Shown here piece by piece: positions 46,801-55,473 of a stretch of DNA of 64,000 nt (its first letter is position 1; each line of letters opens with the position of its first letter). The DNA is from JABDGM01 sp046349975 (lineage in GTDB: Bacteria > Planctomycetota > Planctomycetia > Pirellulales > Lacipirellulaceae), in NCBI GenBank assembly GCA_046349975.1, contig JAXMBH010000009.1, positions 172,305-236,304 of the forward strand, in the 5' to 3' direction. The notes below the pieces were generated by a model, which saw nothing but the letters and a program-made list of their open reading frames with translations, was not told the origin of the DNA and made no database searches. Position numbers and translations under genes: made by a program.

Positions 46801-47613
46801 GCGGTCGAGCAGTTCGCTCAACGTCGCAATTGCGGCGGGGAAATTCTTGCTGGCCGCGCACGGGGTTGCAGCGGCGAGCAGCCGCTGCATATCGGCGAGC
46901 GGCGCCTGCTCCACGACGTTCTGCACGGCAAAATGACTGGCGTCGCGATCGTAGCGGGTCTTCCAGGCGGCGACCATTTCTTGGGCGAGCGCTGCTTCGC
47001 TCGTTCCCTCATGCGGGTCGGCGCACCAGCGCGCGAATGCTGGGCGATGACGTTGTTCGACGAGTGTCGCAACGCGGTCTTTCAACTGCGAGAGCCGGCC
47101 AAACTCGGCCGCCAGGTCGAGCGTATCGGCGTCGTGCTTGGCCAGTCGCTCGCGAAGAATGTCGTCGAGAACTTCTTGCAGCAGCATGTCGGCTTCGCCC
47201 GGCTCGAGCACGCCGAACGTGGGATCGAGGCCGGCCTCGGCAGCGTGCGAACGGAGCAGGGCCGTGCAGAAGGCGTGGATCGTGCTGACCCGCGCCGAAT
47301 CGATTTCGCGAAGCAATCGCAACCAGGCGGCGCGGTCGGTGTCGCTGAGCGAAGCATCTTCGAGGCGATCGTAGCAGGCGGCGCGGATGCGGGAGCGCAT
47401 TTCGCGAGCCGCCGCGTCGGTGAACGTGATCGCGATCAATTGCCGCAGGTCGATTGGCTGCGCTCCGTCGGCCGGCGCGGGATCGAGGTGCGCGAGGAAT
47501 CGCGACGTGAGCACGTGCGTCTTGCCGCAACCGGCGCCGGCGGAGAGCGATACCGACACGTCGCGCGTGTCGCGAGCAAGCTGCTGTTCGGTGGTTAAAG
47601 TGGCTGGCGGCAT
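43840..47613 (-). CDS. addA: AddA-type helicase-nuclease (UvrD-like helicase with C-terminal PD-(D/E)XK nuclease)
   Basis: 1,257 residues. Superfamily 1 helicase motifs are present: Walker A SAGAGCGKTHVLTSRF, ITFTDAAAREM (Ia), LLVDEFQDTDPLQ (II), FFVGDFKQSIYRFRGA (III) and TIHRAKGLEFPFVIV (V). A C-terminal nuclease has GYIDYL and WRIIDYKTNE. With AddB it resects double-strand breaks for RecA. The C-terminal end (SSQLTTIN) is encoded by a heptad array. Two repeat-derived insertions are translated, near residues 511-532 and 1104-1129 (see repeats). addB lies 59 nt upstream. Confidence 0.9.
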   Translation of the reverse strand: MPPATLTTEQQLARDTRDVSVSLSAGAGCGKTHVLTSRFLAHLDPAPADGAQPIDLRQLIAITFTDAAAREMRSRIRAACYDRLEDASLSDTDRAAWLRLLREIDSARVSTIHAFCTALLRSHAAEAGLDPTFGVLEPGEADMLLQEVLDDILRERLAKHDADTLDLAAEFGRLSQLKDRVATLVEQRHRPAFARWCADPHEGTSEAALAQEMVAAWKTRYDRDASHFAVQNVVEQAPLADMQRLLAAATPCAASKNFPAAIATLSELLDRLQKSPERVTISDLESIASCARVQGTCKKDDWATPADFEAYKAACTKVRDVISKSKPPVWDETAARNAAVLGVKLLRLAADVADKYQARKQRLAKLDFDDQLTLAHRLLADPKNAAVRDALSADLRLLLVDEFQDTDPLQVDLIKKICGAGFDEGRLFFVGDFKQSIYRFRGAVPPEFLKLRSEVPDPGRLQLTCNFRSQPGVLHFVNALFHDAFDGYEPLTAHRPPATAAPAVEFLWTTNSPLPRREGLGRSGLAVAREGSPRATSPAPHSTSAKPTTEQLRRREATAIAQRLRELIEGATGETPVIDRHTNAPRPLRPGDVAILFRALSDVRLYEEALREQGLEYYLVGGHAFYAQQEVFDVLNLLRSVASSADDISLAGVLRSPFFALTDESLFWLVEHGGTLNAGLFASEPPRELSGEEQARVVAAASTIGRLRAMKDVVPVTTLLNTALDLTGYDAVLVAEFLGERKLANLYKLVEQARTADANGNDLNEFITQLTEFISRPPKEPLASTSAEAADVIRLMTIHRAKGLEFPFVIVPDLDRPPRPVGPDAALDDKLGPLVRLPNDDQDEKTATGMLLFDAAERLAELDERKRLLYVATTRAADYLLLSTSIDSLDTPKSDWMKLIAAHFDLTTGECIGQLPNGYEAPRVHIAPPRENAPQAVSQARGRDLLKMLDDAHAMAADGDGIVPPHADVIADASIRRRQFSFSSLASDNVRVEANAEIRADAEAVPAAILVADSRSQRAIGLGLLVHDVLARLDCRLNDEDLSGEITAWCEHLAPEYVDQDAATVAAAATTMIARFAASPRGRELANATAVHHEVEFLLPWTSVGVAGVERSEPPARGVPGVERSEPPVRRQKKTSLIEPTTPADTRYIRGYIDYLYSNEAGEWRIIDYKTNEVAANDVQRINQLAERYKPQLYVYALAAEQALRTPPTELVLELLSAGREIIIPWNDAARAEATARINKLMAAATADTSSQLTTIN
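44228..44302 (-). repeat. Translated REP-like tandem inside addA
   Basis: Two copies of the module GGGGGCTCGCTGCGCTCGAC in tandem within addA, read on the minus strand as GVERSEPP twice. The same module is intergenic at 30739 and 42463. Confidence 0.75.
46018..46083 (-). repeat. Second translated repeat inside addA
   Basis: A palindromic stretch (TCCCTACGAGGGAGG hairpin, then CTCGCCACGGCGAG) read on the minus strand as SPLPRREGLGRSGLAVAREG. A related piece occurs at about 37590-37625. Confidence 0.65.
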
Positions 47614-47672
47614 GCTAATTCAACTTGAGCCCTTTGGTCGTTCCATTCCAATAGCGTTCCATAGCCGCGATG

Positions 47673-50600
47673 CTACGCATCGCCGGCAGGCTCCCAAATC
47701 TTCCCGACGCTGCGAACCTGCGCCACTCGGCACACAGTGCGGAAGTCGCAGTAGCTGGCGCAGTGAACGTCGCGGCTGGCGATCGGAAAATCGCCACGGC
47801 GAGCAGCGCGAACAATCTCGCCGATGCGGGCGATCACCTTCGGCTTCAAGTCTTCCCAGGCGTCGGTCGCTTCGCCGGATTCGACCGAGCAGTGGAGCGA
47901 GTAGCTCTTGTGCGTGGTGACGCCGTTCTGCATCGACCAATAGCCGGTCCACAGCGGCGTGGCGGCGTCGTCGCCGAAGACCAGCGCTTGGGCGGCCATC
48001 ACGTACAGTGCGGGCTGCAGGCGCTCGCCGGATTCGATCTTGTCGCCCGTGAGCGTGGGGCGGCGGCCCGATTTATAATCGATCACGTTGAACACGGTGC
48101 GGCCGCCGGCGCGGCCGACGTCGATGCGATCGATGCGGCCGGCGATGTGAATCTTCTCGCCGCCGATATCAAGCCGGAACGAGTTGTCGACGGAGTTCGG
48201 ATCTTCGATTTCCTCTTCGCCAGCGTGCTTACGACCGAAGCGGAGTTCGAAGTGAGTGGGCGTGAGCGGTTCGGCGAGCTTCGACCAGGCGGCGTGGTAT
48301 TTTTCGTGTTGATCGCGGTAGGCGTCGGTCCATTTGTCGATTTGGCGGCGGTCGAGCTCCAACAGCGCGGCGTCGATGCCCTCGCGCGGCGAGCCGGCGA
48401 ATGCTGCGGAGAGTGCCCGCTTGAGCTCCGCGGAGAACCGCGCTTCATCGCGCCACACGGCCGACCAGTCGCTGGGCGACGCGCCGTACTTGCGGTGGAA
48501 TGCGGCGAGCACCCGGTGCATCAGGCTGCCGCGGCGGGCGAAGTCGGTTTCGAGCGTGAGGTCGCCGAGCGGTTCGAGGCCGAGCACCGATTGCAGGAAG
48601 AATTTGTACGGGCAGGCCGCGTACGTTTCGAATTGGCTCGGGCTCCAGGTGTGTTTGCTGCCGAACCGTTTGGCGAGTCGCGCCGCGACGGCGGGGCTGA
48701 TGAGCACGCCTTCGCAAGCGCCGAATTTTTCGCCGCGGGCGCGGGCGTGAATGATGCGGATGCCGGAGTCGATCGCTTGGCCGAGCCGGCGGGTGGTGTC
48801 GTTTTTGAACAGTCCGGCGAGCAGGCGGGCGTCGCCGTCGGTTTGGGCCGCTTCACTCGTCGCGAGGATGCGCCAGTCGGCGATGCTAAAGATTTCCGCA
48901 GTCGGCAGGGCAGGGCGAGTGGCGGTAGCAGCCGTGTCGGCCTTTCCGTCGTCGCGGGTTGCCAACGCGTGGGGTATTGGCGAAAGCTGCGGCCGCGCCC
49001 GGTGGATCTGGCGGTCGCTATGGCGGAATAGTCGCTCGAGTTCGATCACATATGGGCTCGGCGGCAGCTCCTGAGCCTTGTCGTCCATCGCTGGGTAGCT
49101 GAGCGTGAGCGATTCGCGAGCGCGCGTGACGACCTCATGGAAGAGGAGCATTTCATCTTGCGAGTGCGTGGATGCGGGCGCTGCTTCTGGTGACGATAAT
49201 TCGCCGCGCGAGCCTTTTTTTGAACGCGGCGAGCCGGAGAGAAGACGATAGTCGCTGTCGCTGGCGAGCTGTCCGGATTGCGGAGCAGCAGGAAAGGCCT
49301 GTTCCGACAGGCCGGCGAGGAACACGTGGCGCACCGAGAGCCCGCGCACCGATTGAGCCGAAAGCACGCGCACGCGGCCGGCCTCTTCCTGGAGACGCGG
49401 CAGCGATTGTTTGTTGCCGAATTCGGTGAGTAGCGTCAGTAGCGCATCGCGATCGATAAGCCGCGGGCAAGCGCCCAGCGAAGTATCGAGTTGTTCGAGC
49501 GCGCGCAGATGCGCCGCAATGCTTTTCCACGCGATTGGGTCGATGGAGAGCGATTGCTCGGTGCGCTGCCCGGCGGCGAGGTCGACACCGAACGGAAAGA
49601 GTCCGAGTTCTTTGCCAAGTCGCTCCAGCGCCGCGGCCCAACTCAACGCTGTAGCCGCTGTCGGCAGTTGAGCGAGTGCGGTCGCAAGTTTCTGCAGCAC
49701 GGTGATCGCTTGGGTGGCCGCCACGACTCGGCGTGCCTCGTGTTCGCTGAGTTTGTCGACGTCCGGTTGCTGCGCTGCTAGCGCGGCCACAGTCGCGAGC
49801 AGCGCCTCGCGGCCACTGGCGATTTGCAAGTCGCGAATGAGCCAATCGGCGTCGCGGCGGCCGGCCTCCTCGATGGCCGTGAGCGTGTTGTTTGTCACGA
49901 CGCCCACCACGCGGCGAAACGGCCAGTCCTCGATGGCGAGCAATAGCAGGTTTCGCAGCGTGCGAAACACGGCGGCCGTGGCGACGGGCGGCGCCGACTC
50001 GATCGCGTGCGGAATGCCGAACCGCGTGAAGACCTCAGCGACACGCGGCGCGGCGTCGGCAACCGACCGGAAGACCACAACGATGTCGCTTGGTTGCGTT
50101 GGCGAACCAAATGGTTGCGCTGGCGATTTCGCCGGCCGAGTGAGCAGCCGCTTGATGCGGCGGGCGATTTGCACGATCTCGTCGTGCGCGCTGGCGGCGG
50201 CGACGATTTCGACCGCGGGCAGGGCGTCGAGCACCGGCTGCGGCGGCTCGACCGGCGGATGACGAAAGATCTGGTCGGCGAGGTAGCCGAGCGCCGCGTT
50301 CGCCGCCGGACGGCGGGGGAGCGTCTGCCGGCTGAGCTGCGGAAACACGCGTTCGAGCGCGTGCAGCGTGGCGGTGGGCTTGGCAAATAGTTCAGCCCGC
50401 TCGACCGAGAGCGTTTCGCTGCGTCGTTTGTGGGCAGTCGCCGGCGCGCTGTCGCATGGCAGCGAAATGCACACGGCTCGCGCTCGTGCCGCCAGTTGGC
50501 GGAGTGTGTCGAACTCGATATGCGTGAAGTCCGTGAACCCATCGACCACGAGCAAGTCGAGGTCGCGGTACAGCGGGCACGTTCCGGCGGCGAGGGCGTC

Positions 50601-51164
50601 GCGGGCCGCGATCGGCACGCCCGGCGCGTCAAGCAGTTGGTGCTTGTCGAGTTGTTGCATGTAAAGAGCGTACAGCGCGGCGAGTTCGCGTGGGCGTGCC
50701 GCGGCGCCGCGCTGGGCGGTGGCTTGCGAGTAGGCCTGTGGGCTTACCGCGCGTTGCCGAAGCTCGCGAAAGTGCCCCATCAGCAAGTCGACGAAGCCGG
50801 CGCGCTGGGCGGCGGCGGCGAAGAAGGCGAGTTGTCGGGTTTCGCTGGCCGACGCCACGACTCGGCGCAGCAGTTCGCGCTCGAGTGGCCGCGAGATGCG
50901 CCGCCGGCGCTGGGGGGCTGCGGCCACGATCTCGTCGGCGAGGCGGATAAACGTTGTGACGCCGGGAGCCAGGCAGGCCGAATGCAGGCGGCCGGCCAGC
51001 TGCTCGCGAATGTGCTCCGCCGCACGACCGGTGGGCGCCAGCCAGAGCGACCGGCCGAAGCCGCCGGGGCCTCCCCCATTTAGGGAGTGGCAATAGCGTG
51101 TCAGGAGTTCCTCGGTCTTGCCCGAGCCGGCTGGGCCGAGGAGGACGTGGATTTGGGTGGTCAC
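47673..51164 (-). CDS. addB: AddB-type nuclease subunit (PD-(D/E)XK)
   Basis: 1,163 residues. It begins with a P-loop (LLGPAGSGKTEELLTRY) and helicase-like folds with weaker motifs, as in AddB/RexB. The C-terminal nuclease is visible in FNVIDYKSGRRPTLTGDK. A first cysteine (YAACPYKFFLQ) and the C-terminal set CASYCDFRTVC have the spacing that holds the 4Fe-4S cluster of AddB. It should form the break-resection complex with AddA, encoded downstream. Identity as AddB rather than a related PD-(D/E)XK protein is strongly suggested by the neighbour. Confidence 0.85.
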   Translation of the reverse strand: MTTQIHVLLGPAGSGKTEELLTRYCHSLNGGGPGGFGRSLWLAPTGRAAEHIREQLAGRLHSACLAPGVTTFIRLADEIVAAAPQRRRRISRPLERELLRRVVASASETRQLAFFAAAAQRAGFVDLLMGHFRELRQRAVSPQAYSQATAQRGAAARPRELAALYALYMQQLDKHQLLDAPGVPIAARDALAAGTCPLYRDLDLLVVDGFTDFTHIEFDTLRQLAARARAVCISLPCDSAPATAHKRRSETLSVERAELFAKPTATLHALERVFPQLSRQTLPRRPAANAALGYLADQIFRHPPVEPPQPVLDALPAVEIVAAASAHDEIVQIARRIKRLLTRPAKSPAQPFGSPTQPSDIVVVFRSVADAAPRVAEVFTRFGIPHAIESAPPVATAAVFRTLRNLLLLAIEDWPFRRVVGVVTNNTLTAIEEAGRRDADWLIRDLQIASGREALLATVAALAAQQPDVDKLSEHEARRVVAATQAITVLQKLATALAQLPTAATALSWAAALERLGKELGLFPFGVDLAAGQRTEQSLSIDPIAWKSIAAHLRALEQLDTSLGACPRLIDRDALLTLLTEFGNKQSLPRLQEEAGRVRVLSAQSVRGLSVRHVFLAGLSEQAFPAAPQSGQLASDSDYRLLSGSPRSKKGSRGELSSPEAAPASTHSQDEMLLFHEVVTRARESLTLSYPAMDDKAQELPPSPYVIELERLFRHSDRQIHRARPQLSPIPHALATRDDGKADTAATATRPALPTAEIFSIADWRILATSEAAQTDGDARLLAGLFKNDTTRRLGQAIDSGIRIIHARARGEKFGACEGVLISPAVAARLAKRFGSKHTWSPSQFETYAACPYKFFLQSVLGLEPLGDLTLETDFARRGSLMHRVLAAFHRKYGASPSDWSAVWRDEARFSAELKRALSAAFAGSPREGIDAALLELDRRQIDKWTDAYRDQHEKYHAAWSKLAEPLTPTHFELRFGRKHAGEEEIEDPNSVDNSFRLDIGGEKIHIAGRIDRIDVGRAGGRTVFNVIDYKSGRRPTLTGDKIESGERLQPALYVMAAQALVFGDDAATPLWTGYWSMQNGVTTHKSYSLHCSVESGEATDAWEDLKPKVIARIGEIVRAARRGDFPIASRDVHCASYCDFRTVCRVAQVRSVGKIWEPAGDA

Positions 51165-51824
51165 AAACGTTCGCGGGGGTTTGCGGCGGAGCGCGGACTT
51201 CGACCGCGTAAAATTGCGGCTGAATTGAGCTCAAATAGGAATTCTGGCCCTAAGCGGCGTGGCGTCAAGGAGCGGGCGGAATCGCCGTTGTGTCGGAGTT
51301 AGACGCGCCCCCCGAGTTTATTGGGAAACCGCGGGCTAGCGCCCGCCGGCTAATCGGATCAGCCGCCGGGTACCCACTGGGTGGCTAGCCCCCGGTTCTC
51401 AAATTGCTTCTGGTGTCCAGGCATGTGCGATTGCTTGGTCAAACGGCTCGAATGTCTCCGTTGCGGGAGCTGGAATGATGACATGGCCGGGCAAATGGGC
51501 TGGGGTCAAACCACGCCGCGGCCGCGAATTCGCACGTAATTCATAGAGATTTCGTTGACAGCACAGCCAGTTGGCGAATAGACTTTGGGTATTACCCTGC
51601 GCGGCGCTCTGACCGCGTGGCGCGCTGGAGGGGCTGGGCTGGAATTTCAAGAGGGCGGCTTTGCGGACGGCCGATTCAATGGCTGGTTCGTCGCGCGCCG
51701 TTTACTTATCAGTCTTATTCAACGATTCACAGGTGACGACGAAGAGGCGCTGGCCTCGTAGGCCGGTGATATTTTCTGTTTCATCCTCATTTTCGTTTCA
51801 TTTTTTTCTTCAGGAGGTTTTGTG
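51165..51824. other. Divergent intergenic region upstream of addB and the DUF1559 gene
   Basis: No supported gene. It holds a REP-like stretch at 51327-51400 and, at the right end, a clear Shine-Dalgarno AGGAGG (51812-51817) for the DUF1559 gene, preceded by a T-rich tract. Confidence 0.55.
51327..51400. repeat. REP-like hairpins (GCGGGCTAGCGCCCGC)
   Basis: GCGGGCTAGCGCCCGC forms a hairpin, followed by GCCGCCGGGTACCCACTGGG and GGCTAGCCCCCGGTTC, which resembles the arm at 41788-41810. Confidence 0.5.
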
Positions 51825-53057
51825 ATGGAGGCAACTCGCAATCGCAGACGAGCTTTTACGCTCGTCGAGCTGCTGGTGGTCATCGCGATCATCGGCATCT
51901 TGGTAGCGTTACTGCTACCCGCAATCCAGGCCGCTCGTGAAGCGGCTCGGCGCAACCAATGCTTGAACAACAACAAGCAATTGCTGATCGCGCTGCAGAA
52001 TCACCATGACACGCGGAAGGCGTTGCCGCTGGCTTCGACGGCGCCGATTGGACTGCCGACGGCGACCGGCATCAGCACCATTCAAAAGTATGGCGCGCTG
52101 GGCACTGCCGGTACGCTCGTTAACGGTGTGCCGAACTGGTACGCCGGCCAATCGGGCGACGGCTACAGCTGGATTGTGCAGATTCTGCCGTTCATGGAAG
52201 AAGGCACGCTGTACGATAAGCTGACGCAGACCGTGGGTACGACTCGCCTCGGCAAGTTGCAAGACGCGGCATTCGCCAGCGGTGTGAGCGGTGCCACGCA
52301 GCAACCCGGCAGTGCACCGTCGACTGCGAATCCGTACATCTTCGCGACGAAGATTTCGGGACTGGTGTGCCCGAGCTTCCCCGGTGAAGAAGACGTTGCC
52401 ACGTCGAACTTCCCTGGTTGGGCTGCCACGGGCGGTACAAACAAGGTCGCGACGGGCAACTATATGGCCCTTTCCGCCACGCATTATTACCCACCCTCGA
52501 CGAACGGCCACTTGGAAAGCGGTTTGCCGAGTGCTGCCGGTTCAACAACCGGTAAGAACTGTGCGACGGGTGCATATTGTGGTAACGGCGGTTTGCCGTT
52601 CCCCGGTGTAGTCGGTGGCAGGGTTCAGAAGCTCGGCTTGGGCTTCCAGAGCCTGTCGGACGGCACGTCGAAGGTCGCCTTGATCTGCGAAAGCCGTGAA
52701 GAAACGCTGACTGCGTGGTACAGTGGCTTGGCATCGTATGTCGTGGGCGCCTGGCCGCAAGCTACAGGGCCACAGGGCAGCACCGCAACAGCCAGCAATC
52801 AGATCTTCTGGACCTGCACGGGCAATTGCGACACCGCTCTGAACAAGGGCGACACGAAGAACACCACGACGAAGTACTACCAGGCGACCAATCCGCACGG
52901 TAATGCTCGTATCTGGGGCCCCAGCAGTCGGCACCCGGGCGTGGTCATTCATGGCTATGCCGATGCGCACTCGGAAAGCGTCAACGACAACGTTGACAAG
53001 GACGTGTACATCCACAGCATCACCCGCAACGGGCGTGAAGTGGATAACAATCAGTAG
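51825..53057 (+). CDS. DUF1559 protein with prepilin-type N terminus
   Basis: 410 residues. A type IV prepilin-like start (RRAFTLVELLVVIAIIGILV, cleaved before the phenylalanine and N-methylated) is followed by the DUF1559 body, with LLPAIQAAREAARRNQC and a C-terminal YADAHSESVNDNVD region close to the family's usual ending. Planctomycetes carry many such pseudopilin-like proteins, thought to be surface or envelope components. The ATG at 51825 is 7 nt from AGGAGG; a GTG at 51822 is less well placed. A strong terminator follows. Confidence 0.9.
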   Translation: MEATRNRRRAFTLVELLVVIAIIGILVALLLPAIQAAREAARRNQCLNNNKQLLIALQNHHDTRKALPLASTAPIGLPTATGISTIQKYGALGTAGTLVNGVPNWYAGQSGDGYSWIVQILPFMEEGTLYDKLTQTVGTTRLGKLQDAAFASGVSGATQQPGSAPSTANPYIFATKISGLVCPSFPGEEDVATSNFPGWAATGGTNKVATGNYMALSATHYYPPSTNGHLESGLPSAAGSTTGKNCATGAYCGNGGLPFPGVVGGRVQKLGLGFQSLSDGTSKVALICESREETLTAWYSGLASYVVGAWPQATGPQGSTATASNQIFWTCTGNCDTALNKGDTKNTTTKYYQATNPHGNARIWGPSSRHPGVVIHGYADAHSESVNDNVDKDVYIHSITRNGREVDNNQ

Positions 53058-53089
53058 TGACGACTGTGTCGTTCGAACGGAAGTAACAG

Positions 53090-53127
53090 CCGCCGCAGCG
53101 GAGCAATTCGCTGCGGCGGTTTTTTTT
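53090..53127 (+). terminator. Intrinsic terminator of the DUF1559 gene
   Basis: Perfect 11-bp GC-rich arms (CCGCCGCAGCG, 53090-53100, and 53109-53119) with an 8-nt loop, followed by eight T residues. A textbook terminator. Confidence 0.9.
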
Positions 53128-53130
53128 GGG

Positions 53131-53326
53131 TTGTTGTTCGTTGTTCGTTGTTCGTTGTCCGTTGTCCGTTGTCCGTTTTCGGTTGTCCGTTGTCCGTTGT
53201 CCGTTGTCCGTTGTCCGTTGTTCGTTGTCCGTTGTTCGTTGTCCGTTGTTCGTTGTCCGTTGTTCGTTGTTGCGGTGCCGCCGGGGTATTACTGCAACGG
53301 ACCACGGACGACTGACCACGGACCTT
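53131..53326. repeat. Long heptad array (about 20 units) with a short inverted arm
   Basis: GTTGTCC and GTTGTTC alternate in 7-nt steps from 53131 to about 53271. A short arm in the opposite sense (CAACGGA, CCACGGA units, 53295-53326) follows. It lies between the terminator and tRNA-Leu, not next to a protein start. Confidence 0.85.
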
Positions 53327-53381
53327 CCATAAGCCGCTTGGCCAAGTGGCAGTAGGAATGCTACAATCAGCACTCCACAGA

Positions 53382-53465
53382 GCCGCTGTGGCGGAATTGG
53401 CAGACGCGCATGGTTCAGGTCCATGTCCACGCAAGTGGGTGGGGGTTCAACTCCCTCCAGCGGCA
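53382..53465 (+). tRNA. tRNA-Leu (anticodon CAG)
   Basis: Class II tRNA of 84 nt. Acceptor arms GCCGCTG and CAGCGGC with discriminator A, D arm TGGCGGAATTGGCAGACG, anticodon arm CATGGTTCAGGTCCATG (CAG, reads CUG), long variable arm and T loop GTTCAACTC. The 3' CCA is not encoded. Confidence 0.94.
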
Positions 53466-53472
53466 CTTCTCA

Positions 53473-53601
53473 GCGGGGAGCTTGGAGCGGGGAGCATGGA
53501 GACGAAGAATCTGCTTCTTGTTCGCGTCTCTAGTAATCTTCAGCTATTAGCTCCGATCGCGTTTTTCTTTCTCTTCGCTCTCAGCTCCACGCTCCCCGCG
53601 C
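53473..53601. repeat. Heptad inverted array spanning the sulfatase start and signal peptide
   Basis: Left arm 53473-53500 (GCGGGGA, GCTTGGA, GCATGGA) contains the ATG; right arm 53577-53601 (GCTCTCA, GCTCCAC, GCTCCCC) encodes part of the signal peptide. About 20 of 24 positions pair. Same word family as the arrays at 18465 and 61811. Confidence 0.7.
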
Positions 53602-55058
53602 TTTCGGCTGAGCGGCCGAATATTCTGTTCATCATGAGCGACGACCATGCGCTTCAGGCGGTCAGTTGCTATGGCACCGGGCTCAACCAGACGCCGAACA
53701 TCGATCGTATTGCGAAGGAGGGCATGCGGTTCGATCGCTGCTATGTGACCAACTCCCTGTGCGGGCCAAGCCGGGCCTGCATCCTCACGGGCAAATACAG
53801 CCACAAGAATGGCTTCTATGCGAACACGCGGAGCACATTCGACGGCGACCAGGTGACGTTTCCCAAGCTGCTGCGGCTCGCCGGCTATCAAACGGCGATC
53901 TTCGGCAAGTGGCACCTCGTGAGCGAGCCGACGGGGTTCGATGCCTGGGAAGTGCTGGTCGGGCAGGGGCAGTATTACCGCCCGGATTTTCTCACCGCCC
54001 GCGGCAAGCGGACGATTCCCGGTTACGTGACGAACGTGGTCACCGACGAGGCGATTGACTGGCTGAAGAAGAAGCGCGATCCGCAGCGGCCGTTCGCGCT
54101 CATGGTGCAGCACAAGGCGCCGCACCGGCCGTGGCAGCCGCTCGCGGCAAAGCTGGGCGACCGCGAAGATGAGAAATTCCCCGAGCCCGCGACGCTGTTC
54201 GATGACTATGCGAACCGCGGCACGGCGGCCCACAAGGCCGATATGCGGATCAGCCAAATGAACCCGCCCAGCGATTTGAAACTGTGGCAGAAGGACAACC
54301 CCGCGCGGAGGCAGTTGTTCAATCGCCTGAGCGACGAGGACCGCGCGGCCTGGGAGCGGCTGGTCGACCCGCGGCGCGAGAAATTCGACGCCGCGAACCC
54401 GCAGGGCGACGAACGCACGCGGTGGTTCTATCAGCTCTATATGAAGGATTACTTGCGGTGTGTGGAGTCGGTCGATGACAGTGTTGGTGCGCTGCTGAAA
54501 TATCTCGACGACAACGGCCTGGCGAAGAACACGATCGTCGTCTACACGAGCGACCAGGGCTTCTACTTGGGTGAACACGGCTGGTTCGACAAGCGATTCA
54601 TGTACGAGGAATCGCTGCGGACGCCGCTCGTCGTGCGCTGGCCGGGCGTGATCAAGCCGGGTTCGACGGAAGATCATATTGTGTCGAATGTCGATTTTGC
54701 GCCCACCTTCCTGGAAGCGGCGGGCACGGCGATTCCGAAGGAAATGCAGGGCCGCAGCCTGGCGCCGGTGCTGCGCGGCACGACGCCGGCCGATTGGCGG
54801 AAGTCGTTCTACTATCACTTCTACGAAGATAAAGACGCCGACCACCATGTGGCGAAGCATGAAGGCGTGACAAACGGGCACGCCAAGCTCATTCATTTCT
54901 ATACGCTCGATGAGTGGGAGCTGTACGATCTCGACAAGGACCCGCACGAGCTCAACAGCGTGTACGGCAAGCCGGAGTATGTGCAGCTGCAGGCCGAGAT
55001 GCGCGCCGAGCTGGATCGGTTGCGCAAGGAACTGCAAGTGCCGGCGAATGCGGAGTGA
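53496..55058 (+). CDS. Secreted sulfatase
   Basis: 520 residues. A signal peptide (LLAPIAFFFLFALSSTLPAL, cut after LSA) precedes RPNILFIMSDDHA, which holds metal ligands. The active-site motif LCGPSRACILTGKY fits C-X-P-S-R, whose cysteine is converted to formylglycine by an anaerobic or aerobic maturase not found here. TSDQGFYLGEHGWFDKR and the C-terminal region match arylsulfatase A-type enzymes that desulfate glycans. Many planctomycetes carry large sulfatase sets for algal polysaccharides. The ATG at 53496 is preferred: the frame runs upstream through the tRNA-Leu gene, and that extension is not real. Confidence 0.93.
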   Translation: METKNLLLVRVSSNLQLLAPIAFFFLFALSSTLPALSAERPNILFIMSDDHALQAVSCYGTGLNQTPNIDRIAKEGMRFDRCYVTNSLCGPSRACILTGKYSHKNGFYANTRSTFDGDQVTFPKLLRLAGYQTAIFGKWHLVSEPTGFDAWEVLVGQGQYYRPDFLTARGKRTIPGYVTNVVTDEAIDWLKKKRDPQRPFALMVQHKAPHRPWQPLAAKLGDREDEKFPEPATLFDDYANRGTAAHKADMRISQMNPPSDLKLWQKDNPARRQLFNRLSDEDRAAWERLVDPRREKFDAANPQGDERTRWFYQLYMKDYLRCVESVDDSVGALLKYLDDNGLAKNTIVVYTSDQGFYLGEHGWFDKRFMYEESLRTPLVVRWPGVIKPGSTEDHIVSNVDFAPTFLEAAGTAIPKEMQGRSLAPVLRGTTPADWRKSFYYHFYEDKDADHHVAKHEGVTNGHAKLIHFYTLDEWELYDLDKDPHELNSVYGKPEYVQLQAEMRAELDRLRKELQVPANAE

Positions 55059-55119
55059 GTGATTCGCGTTTCGTCGACAGCGGATTTTGCAGCAATTCAG
55101 TTTTGTCGCGACGTTTGCG

Positions 55120-55345
55120 AACGCCAACGGCGTTCAACTCCAAAGCCCAGGGTCGCAGCGCAGCTGCGCACCTTGGGAGCGAAATTCGGGTGCCTCAGTT
55201 TACTCTGAAAGAGTTACACACGTTCGTGTGCACGTTTAACACTTTCGGTGTAAAAGTATGCTTGCGACATCGTCACCCAGGGTGCGATCCCGGCAACCGG
55301 GATTGTACCCTGGGCTTTGGAGTGGAACTGCTTCGCAGTTCGAAT
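55120..55345. repeat. Nested-palindrome mosaic repeat, copy 2
   Basis: The outer arms ACTCCAAAGCCCAG (55137-55150) and CTGGGCTTTGGAGT (55310-55323) are identical to those of copy 1 at 25026/25196. Inner hairpins (ACACGTTCGTGT, CCCGGCAACCGGG, GAACTGCTTCGCAGTTC) differ from copy 1. The 415-nt gap between sulfatase and gmd holds no gene. Confidence 0.7.
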
Positions 55346-55473
55346 GGCCCACTGATCAGGCGACTGCTTAAGTCGATGAGTGGGGTCAAATTGCGTCTGC
55401 CATGCACATATTACTGACCAATTCTATTCCTGGTCCGCTTGGTCGCGCCTGCGATTCAATCTAAAATGGCCGG

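Noticed and set aside
51399..51650. 83-codon minus-strand open frame upstream of the DUF1559 gene
   Set aside because: No ribosome-binding site, mixed composition, no recognisable domain, and it starts within an intergenic region rich in repeats.
53131..53326. CRISPR array
   Set aside because: Units are 7 nt and degenerate, with no constant long repeat and no unique spacers; no cas genes are present.
53346..53495. Upstream extension of the sulfatase protein
   Set aside because: The frame runs through the tRNA-Leu gene; homology and the signal peptide begin at the ATG at 53496.
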